The notes below the pieces were generated by a model. It was not told where the DNA came from, did no database searches, and saw only the letters and a program-made list of their open reading frames with translations. Shown here piece by piece: positions 60,265 to 64,000 of a stretch of DNA of 64,000 nucleotides. The stretch comes from Candidatus Bathyarchaeota archaeon. Its GTDB lineage: Archaea > Thermoproteota > Bathyarchaeia > Bathyarchaeales > Bathycorpusculaceae. Position 1 is the first letter of the stretch. Every line of letters begins with the position of its first letter. Both the position numbers and the translations under genes were made by a program. The DNA lies in assembly GCA_026014685.1 (NCBI GenBank), contig JAOZHW010000001.1, positions 62,001-126,000 on the forward strand, read 5' to 3'.

Positions 60265-60630
60265 TTAGGATTGCAGCAGCAGGATCGCTTTGGCTAAGTC
60301 GCCGTCTGCGTCTCGCAGTGCCTCTCGGGCTTTGTCGAGGCTTTTGCCTGTTTGATCAGCGACAAGTTGCACATCTTCCTCGCTGAAAGACGGCTTCGCA
60401 GGCGCCGCGGCTCCTCGGGCTGAGGGGGCTTGTTCGCTGACTTGTCCACCTATGACTTGATACATTTTTTGTCCTTGAACCTGCAGAATCGCGACTTCGG
60501 GTTCGTCGATGACTATGTCTTTGGTTGCGGTGCGGATGATGACTTGCTGCACGTCTGCCACGCTGTCCATGTTCATGCCCATACGTTGCATCATGCGTCT
60601 CTGTTCGCGGGGATTCATGCGCCTATGCAT
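60265..60630 (-). CDS. nac: Nascent polypeptide-associated complex protein (archaeal NAC)
   Basis: A 121-residue protein. The basic ribosome-binding N-terminus (MNPREQRRMMQRMGMNM), the NAC beta-barrel (VIIRTATKDIVIDEPEVAIL, then MYQVIGG) and the C-terminal UBA domain (EEDVQLVADQTGKSLDKARE, ending AKAILLLQS) are all present. It binds nascent chains at the ribosome exit. It follows the PUA protein gene by 44 bases on the same strand. Confidence 0.96.
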   Translation of the reverse strand: MHRRMNPREQRRMMQRMGMNMDSVADVQQVIIRTATKDIVIDEPEVAILQVQGQKMYQVIGGQVSEQAPSARGAAAPAKPSFSEEDVQLVADQTGKSLDKAREALRDADGDLAKAILLLQS

Positions 60631-60673
60631 ACAATTCGCCTTTAACCATATTTTACGCTACAACTTGATATAC

Positions 60674-61141
60674 TTAACTTTCCCTGCTGCCGTGTCGTGT
60701 CTTGACGGCGACGCCTGTTTTGAACGCACGGATTTCGGGTGCTGAGAGCAGGGTGCGTCCAACTGCGAGGACTTCTCGGTTTTCGTTTACTGTGATGACT
60801 TCGTCTTTTGCGCCGACCTCTTCGTCCACAGCCACCACGTGAACGGCGAACACATCTCCGCCTTTAGCGATGTAGGGTGCTACGTCGTTTTGGACGGTTA
60901 CGAAGCATTTGGCTTCAGGTATGTTTTGGGCTATGGTTTGGGCGGCTTTTATGCTTAAAGAGAGCAAGCCGTCGGTGGGGCGCAGGGTGGCGAGGCGTTC
61001 TCCGTTTTGGTTGATGTAGCGAATTCTGCCTGTTCGAGGGGAAAGTTGGATTTCTATGTCGTCTGGGAAGAGTTTGGCTCCGACGCCTTTGCCGAATTGG
61101 TAATCCGCGATGGCTCTGACTTTCTCTTTAGCGTTTTCCAT
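60674..61141 (-). CDS. PUA-domain protein related to archaeosine transglycosylase C-terminal domains
   Basis: A 155-residue protein. The N-terminal half (EKVRAIADYQFGKGVGAKLF and IEIQLSPRTGRIRYI) resembles the pre-PUA domain of archaeal tRNA-guanine transglycosylase. The C-terminal half (CFVTVQNDVAPYIAKGGDVF, ENREVLAVGRTLLSAPEI, AVKTRHG) is a PUA domain. It probably binds tRNA or rRNA. It sits before nac, so the pair is translation-related. Confidence 0.88.
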   Translation of the reverse strand: MENAKEKVRAIADYQFGKGVGAKLFPDDIEIQLSPRTGRIRYINQNGERLATLRPTDGLLSLSIKAAQTIAQNIPEAKCFVTVQNDVAPYIAKGGDVFAVHVVAVDEEVGAKDEVITVNENREVLAVGRTLLSAPEIRAFKTGVAVKTRHGSRES

Positions 61142-61274
61142 GCCTAATTCATCGTTACTTTACCTTGATTCAACAGCTATAAACATAATGTAATAAAAAT
61201 TGGACTTGTTGTCATGTTTCTACGAAACTAACCCCGCGTGCTAATAAACAAACTTTGGTGGCCAAGCCTTTGGG

Positions 61275-62411
61275 TTATGCAAAGGAGTGCAGCCCAGAAA
61301 CGATGAAGGTGCTAAGTATGTTGACTACGACTAATGCACTAGCAGTTATGAGTAACCATTTGCTTATGTTCTGTTTTCCATGGAAGTACGCTATTTGAGC
61401 CACAGTTAAAGTCAAAAATAGCGCAAGGGTCAAAATCTCTTTTAGATCCCATGACCAGTAGCTCCCCCAAGCAATTTGAGCCCAAATCATCCCAGTTACC
61501 AAACCCAAAACAGTCAAAACCCACGCACTTAATCCTAAAATCTTTGTCCATTTGCCAACTTTGTTTCCTTGTTTGACAATTAGCCCAGTTAATAGAAATA
61601 TGAAGACGTAACTTGCGATTGACAAAGGTGGATGTATATAGAGCATGTTTGAGTTTAATTCGCTTAGGTGGTTTGTTGAGTTTCCGTTTGAGGGGGATGC
61701 TGTTGGGGCTGGAGTCTGAGTTGGGGGTTCGGTTGGTTGGCTTGTGGCTGTAGGGGTTGAGGTAGCAGTGTTAGTTGGGTGAGGTGTTACGGTTTGGCTT
61801 GGATTCGAGGTTGGTTGAACAGTTGGATTGCTATTAGGTGGTGCCGTCGGCGTTGGGGTAGGAGTAACTGTGGGGTTGTCTGTCGGTGTTGGCTGAGTTG
61901 GTGATGTTGATTGAGTTACGGTTATTGAGGGATTAGGCGAATAAGAGTCAGTGAAGTATACATTTTTATGCGTGTTGACGGCAGAAACTGTTATTATCAA
62001 TTGATCCGTGCCTGCAGATGTGCCTGTAATCTGCCAGCTTGCGGTAGCGGTTCCAGTTGGTAGTGATCCAATATTGTAGGTTGGATTGGATACTGAAAAA
62101 TGGTTATTCTGCGAGGACAAGGTTGCGGCTACATTTGACAACTGGGTATACTTTGGGGAATTGTTTATGTTTTGAAGCACAACGGTTACAGTTAATGTTT
62201 GACCAACCTGAATAGATGAAGGAACATTGTTCTGAGCAGCGGTTTCAACGAAATCTATTTGCTGGTTATACGCGTTGCCATGGCAGCTGCTACATGGGTT
62301 AGATGATATAGAGAAAGCAGGAGCTAGAAACAGAGAAGCAAATAACGTCAACATAACAGCTAATAGAATGTAGGAAAATCTATCATGAAAATATGTTCGA
62401 TGACCACGCAT
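61275..62411 (-). CDS. Hybrid membrane protein: CxxCH heme site, Ig-like domain and CcsA/WWD heme-handling domain
   Basis: A 378-residue protein. A signal-anchor helix lies at about 12-32, then CSSCH at 40-44, a c-type heme attachment motif. Residues 55-165 look like one or two beta-sandwich domains (IQVGQTLTVTVVLQNINNSP). Residues 167-248 are a Pro/Thr/Ser/Asn stalk. Residues 255-378 have four helices with the CcsA/CcmC pattern: HPPLSIASYVF (His260), WGSYWSWDLKE (the WWD motif, 315-325) and GLHSFA at the C-terminus (His375). The WWD domain presents heme for cytochrome c assembly. CcsA is usually larger, so this is a short form fused to a possible heme-c domain. Confidence 0.75.
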   Translation of the reverse strand: MRGHRTYFHDRFSYILLAVMLTLFASLFLAPAFSISSNPCSSCHGNAYNQQIDFVETAAQNNVPSSIQVGQTLTVTVVLQNINNSPKYTQLSNVAATLSSQNNHFSVSNPTYNIGSLPTGTATASWQITGTSAGTDQLIITVSAVNTHKNVYFTDSYSPNPSITVTQSTSPTQPTPTDNPTVTPTPTPTAPPNSNPTVQPTSNPSQTVTPHPTNTATSTPTATSQPTEPPTQTPAPTASPSNGNSTNHLSELNSNMLYIHPPLSIASYVFIFLLTGLIVKQGNKVGKWTKILGLSAWVLTVLGLVTGMIWAQIAWGSYWSWDLKEILTLALFLTLTVAQIAYFHGKQNISKWLLITASALVVVNILSTFIVSGLHSFA

Positions 62412-62648
62412 TTTGCCCGTCTCTATGGCTGTCCTGTTTCATTGAAATTAAAAGCCCCGTTTTTATATGTTCTTGCAACAGCTGATTTTTGAAAAGAAGG
62501 ACACAAATAGCAAAAATAAACATAGATGAGTTAGTAGCTCTTTATGCATCAGGTTTAATAGGTCATCTAAATATTGAAAACTAAACCTTAAACGAAAGCT
62601 TTGATAAACATAACATCAATAAGTCACTTCAAAGGTGTCTATGTTCAT

Positions 62649-63179
62649 ATGCGATGCGAAGTTTGCGGTAGAAAAATCCACTCCGACCCCATACGAGCCA
62701 ACATCGAAGGTGCAACCCTGACCGTTTGCGTCGAATGCTCCAAACACGGCAAAATCGTCTACGCAGACGCGGCGGCTTCGCAGCCCAGCCCAACCAAATC
62801 CTACACCAAAATCCCAACGATTATGAAGAAGCCTCCAGTGGCGCAGGTGCAAATCACTACCGAACTTGTCGATGACTACGCCACTAAAATCCGTGTGGCA
62901 CGCGAAAAACTGGGTTTCTCACATGAGGATTTAGGCAAAAAAATCAACGAAAAAGCCTCACTGCTACGGCACATTGAAACCGGCAAGGTAGCGCCTAATA
63001 ATCAGCTTGCAGGTCGTTTGGAGCATGCCCTAAAAATCAAGCTTATGGTTCCAATCGCAGATGAAAAAATCACGGCAGCAGTACCCCAGAAGGTGGCTGG
63101 TGAAGGTTTGACTTTGGGGGACCTCATCGATATGAGTAAAGCAGATGAGGAGGCTTCCAGCAAACGAAAGCCATCTTAG
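62649..63179 (+). CDS. Multiprotein bridging factor 1 (aMBF1)
   Basis: A 176-residue protein. An N-terminal zinc ribbon (CEVCGRKI, then VCVECSKHG) is followed by a flexible link and a Cro-type HTH (KIRVAREKLGFSHEDLGKKI, then HIETGKVAP). This is the archaeal MBF1 plan; it contacts the ribosome and general transcription factors. I chose the ATG at 62649, directly before the ribbon. hflX overlaps its end. Confidence 0.95.
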   Translation: MRCEVCGRKIHSDPIRANIEGATLTVCVECSKHGKIVYADAAASQPSPTKSYTKIPTIMKKPPVAQVQITTELVDDYATKIRVAREKLGFSHEDLGKKINEKASLLRHIETGKVAPNNQLAGRLEHALKIKLMVPIADEKITAAVPQKVAGEGLTLGDLIDMSKADEEASSKRKPS

Positions 63180-64000
63180 TCCAGCGACGATTGAACCGTG
63201 AAGAATCCAGTTTACCTGAACTCAAGAGCTTAGCTCAAACAGCGGGCTACGTTATCGTCGGTGAAATGGAGCAGACAAGACGACCCGACGCACGCTACCA
63301 GATTGGTAAAGGCAAAGTGGAAGAACTCGCCAAGATGGTGCAAGAGTTAGGCGCTGAAAAAATAATTTTCGACAACCCTCTGCGGACACTCCAAAACTAC
63401 AACCTAGCCAAAGCCACCCGTGTCGAAGTCATGGATCGCTTCCAGCTTATCTTGGAACTCTTCAGAAGACGCGCCACCACAACAGAGGCGCAACTACAAA
63501 TTCAGCTAGCTACCTTGCAAAACGAGCTTAAGCATGCCCGAGAAAAAGTCCGCCTCTCCAAAGGCAGCGAACAACCCGGCTTCATGGGTTTAGGCGCCTA
63601 CGAAGCAGACGTTTACCGAGATGCAATAAAACTTCAGGTTCAAACCATACGCAAAAAACTTGCACGTATCCGAGAAAAGAGGGTTCTGCAGCGGGAAAGA
63701 CGCACAGAGTTAGGTTTCCTCACCGTTTCCTTGGCCGGGTATACGAGTTCAGGCAAAAGCACCCTCTTCAACGCATTAACAGCAGAAAACGCCTTAGTTG
63801 ACAAGTCCCTGTTTACTACATTATCGACGCAGACGCGTATGATAGAGTTTTCTAACCGCAAATTCCTTCTCACCGACACTGTGGGTTTCATCGACCGTTT
63901 ACCCATCGCGCTGATTGAGGCGTTCCACTCGACGCTGGAAGAAACCATATTCTCTGATTTAATCGTGCTCTTGGTTGATTTCAGTGAGCCTCTTGACACC
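63164..64000 (+). CDS. hflX: GTPase HflX (right-truncated)
   Basis: The frame is open to the right edge. The HflX domain shows KAILVQRRLNREESSLPELK, RRPDARYQIGKGKVEEL and VMDRFQLILELFRRRATTTE; the helical region is followed by the GTPase P-loop GYTSSGKSTLFNALT and DTVGFIDRLP. HflX splits stalled ribosomes. Family similarity begins at 63167, but no ATG, GTG or TTG lies before a TTG at 63191. The codon at 63164 is ACG; either an unusual start or an altered base, or the protein starts at 63191. It overlaps the aMBF1 gene. Confidence 0.93.

Noticed and set aside
62411-62470. ATTGAAATTAAAAGC-like sequence that recalls the ends of CRISPR repeats
   Set aside because: It occurs once, with no regularly spaced copies and no cas genes.
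62489-62584. A 31-codon frame from a TTG before the aMBF1 gene
   Set aside because: The peptide looks helical, but there is no ribosome-binding site and no sign of conservation; too short to call.

Overview
The window reads as an archaeal chromosome, most likely from the TACK group and plausibly Bathyarchaeia. This placement is inferred from gene content, not from any search. The archaeal signature genes are TBP, a TFE-beta-like factor, aMBF1, NAC, Kae1/Bud32/Pcc1 of KEOPS, an archaeal proteasome beta subunit, NadM-type NMN adenylyltransferase, CobY, RNase Z, DGGGP synthase, a tetraether-synthase-like radical SAM enzyme and a Cren7-like chromatin protein. Genes are dense, often overlap by 1 to 35 bases, and sit on both strands. 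I saw no rRNA, tRNA or CRISPR array.

Layout. 1-5.8 kb: lipid reductase (partial), Pth2, TruD, a PrsW-type protease, a DNA-repair/NAD pair, and a proteasome beta subunit whose catalytic Thr1 position is Ala. 5.8-16.8 kb: NadC, RlmE with a TFE-beta-like factor, three KEOPS genes, RdgB, ribosomal protein S15, a RecJ-like nuclease and a GltB2-like oxidoreductase. 17-22.3 kb: small conserved proteins, then a PadR regulator divergent from an ABC exporter. 22.3-29.4 kb: redox block with NfnA/NfnB, a tandem ferredoxin-MvhD-ferredoxin-MvhD protein, thioredoxin reductase, a MazF-type module and a rubredoxin-fused TPP enzyme. 29.9-41.2 kb: PRPP synthase, tRNA methylase, RNase Z, Lhr helicase, Cren7-like protein, signal peptidase, TBP and PyrE. 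41.2-43.6 kb: repeat-rich non-coding DNA and a doubly frameshifted carbamoyltransferase. 43.9-49 kb: QueT/QueC (archaeosine precursor supply) and a GH57/GT4 glucan cluster. 49-57.4 kb: an FAD reductase with GcvH, inositol-phosphate synthase, a lipid block (Tes-like, UbiA, epimerase) and CobS/CobY. 57.4-62.4 kb: a partly duplicated and decaying region with pseudogenes, repeats, NAC, a PUA protein and a hybrid cytochrome c/CcsA-like membrane protein. The right edge holds aMBF1 and the start of HflX.

Most interesting items: the Thr1-less proteasome beta subunit; the Nfn-MvhD electron-transfer cluster; the CxxCH/WWD-domain hybrid; the rubredoxin-TPP fusion; a dispersed TATA-plus-purine repeat family, two copies of which are accompanied by a hairpin with a conserved loop; a shared candidate operator upstream of two related signal-peptide genes; and several genes broken by single indels or nonsense codons, which may be real decay or assembly error.
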